Made by a program: the position numbers and the translations under genes. Source: Caballeronia sp. INDeC2 (lineage in GTDB: Bacteria > Pseudomonadota > Gammaproteobacteria > Burkholderiales > Burkholderiaceae). From it: a DNA stretch of 64,000 bases. Under the pieces are notes generated by a model. That model ran no database searches. It had not been told where the DNA came from and saw only the letters and a list, made by a program, of their open reading frames with translations. The stretch's first letter is position 1. Each line of letters opens with the position of its first letter. The stretch covers positions 1 to 64,000 of the forward strand of contig NZ_JALQDG010000021.1 in NCBI RefSeq assembly GCF_023631325.1. Reading direction: 5' to 3'. Below are positions 63,455 to 64,000 of this stretch, one piece after another.

Positions 63455-64000
63455 CGCGCGCCTCCTTCCACCACCACATCGATGTTCAACGGCTTGATGC
63501 AACGCGCGCGCACTGCCGGATCGTGCTTGTCGAGCTGGAAGAGAGCCGGCCGGCCCTTCCAGCAATCGTCGACGACGTACTTGCAGCGCGGCGCGAAGAG
63601 GCATCCGCTCGGCCGGTCGTCTCTGCCCGGCACCATGCCGGGCAGCGCGGCGAGACGTTCCGCGCCGCGGCTATGCTCGGGGATCGCGGCGAGCAGCGCT
63701 TCGGTGTACGGATGATGCGGCTCGCTGAAAATCGTCGGCACGTGATTCGTTTCGATGATCTCGCCCGCGTACATCACCGCGACGCGTTGCGCCACTTCGG
63801 ACACGACCGCAAGATCGTGCGAGATCAGCACGAGCGCCATGCCGCGTTCCTTCTGCAGCTTGACGAGCAGTTCCATGATCTGCGCCTGGATCGTCACGTC
63901 GAGCGCGGTGGTCGGCTCGTCGGCGATCAGGAGCTTCGGATTGCACGCGACCGCCATTGCGATCATCACGCGCTGGTTCATGCCGCCCGACATCTGATGC
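63451..64000 (-). CDS. dppD: Dipeptide ABC transporter ATP-binding protein DppD (partial)
   Basis: The C-terminal 182 codons of the second peptide ABC ATPase; the N-terminus lies beyond the right edge. Visible are the signature [10 protein letters not shown], Walker [13 protein letters not shown], and the switch His in L-I-S-H-D-L-A-V-V. The C-terminal L-F-A-P-R-C-K-Y segment is the oligopeptide-type extension. The coupled dppD-dppF order is typical. The permease and binding-protein genes should lie further right. Confidence 0.94.
   Translation of the reverse strand, partial: HQMSGGMNQRVMIAMAVACNPKLLIADEPTTALDVTIQAQIMELLVKLQKERGMALVLISHDLAVVSEVAQRVAVMYAGEIIETNHVPTIFSEPHHPYTEALLAAIPEHSRGAERLAALPGMVPGRDDRPSGCLFAPRCKYVVDDCWKGRPALFQLDKHDPAVRARCIKPLNIDVVVEGGAR

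Overview
The window looks like a chromosome segment from a Burkholderiaceae bacterium, most likely Paraburkholderia or Caballeronia. The reasons are the GC-rich codon use, the protein sequences (HppD, MaeB with its phosphotransacetylase tail, fused indolepyruvate oxidoreductase, GlmU/GlmS, TtcA, FolB) and the paaE-DUF1835-TetR gene order at the left edge. No rRNA, tRNA, CRISPR array or intact insertion sequence was seen. All calls come from reading the sequence and translations; no database search was run.

Left part (1-31.5 kb) is ordinary core and metabolic sequence. It holds the tail of paaE and a probable paa regulator, then tyrosine/phenylalanine breakdown (Lrp-type regulator divergent from hppD). 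The indolepyruvate ferredoxin oxidoreductase, maeB, pyrE, a NarL-type response regulator, a type-2 argC and two single-domain response regulators follow. The rest is transporters, a HiPIP, a deoxyribonuclease-like hydrolase, AlkB, RidA, MgtC, a diguanylate cyclase, arsC and several small exported proteins. Strong intrinsic terminators, often bidirectional, separate convergent genes.

Middle part (32-38 kb): after small cupin and DUF72 genes comes a D-glucarate catabolic locus (gudD, garR, garL) with a divergent FadR-type GntR regulator. An identical 10-mer, GTCTGATGAC, occurs three times in its non-coding gaps and is a candidate operator. No glucarate transporter is present.

Accessory stretch (38.0-43.6 kb) lies between this locus and the 3' end of glmS, where attTn7 sits in many bacteria. 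It looks less GC-rich and holds small or broken genes: a dodecin missing its C-terminal strands, a YjzC-like protein, a pair of paralogous small proteins (one frameshifted), a GNAT, an in-frame chimera of a DUF4297/Cap4-like nuclease N-terminus with the C-terminal OB-fold of an ImuC/DnaE2 polymerase, and a frameshifted HEPN-RES toxin-like gene. Two foldable DNA structures lie right after glmS. This is the most unusual part of the window and looks like an eroded defence/mobile island.

Right part (43.6-64 kb) returns to core genes: glmU-glmS, ttcA-folB-pteridine reductase, a MidA-type methyltransferase, cca-GST, an NDUFA9-like protein, a lytic transglycosylase lipoprotein and 5-formyltetrahydrofolate cyclo-ligase. 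A 5-oxoproline module (winged-helix regulator, pxpB, pxpC, pxpA, DUF969, DUF979) has three helically phased TTGAYAA repeats in its promoter. A TraB/GumN protein and the dppF/dppD dipeptide ABC ATPases (dppD cut by the window edge) end the segment.
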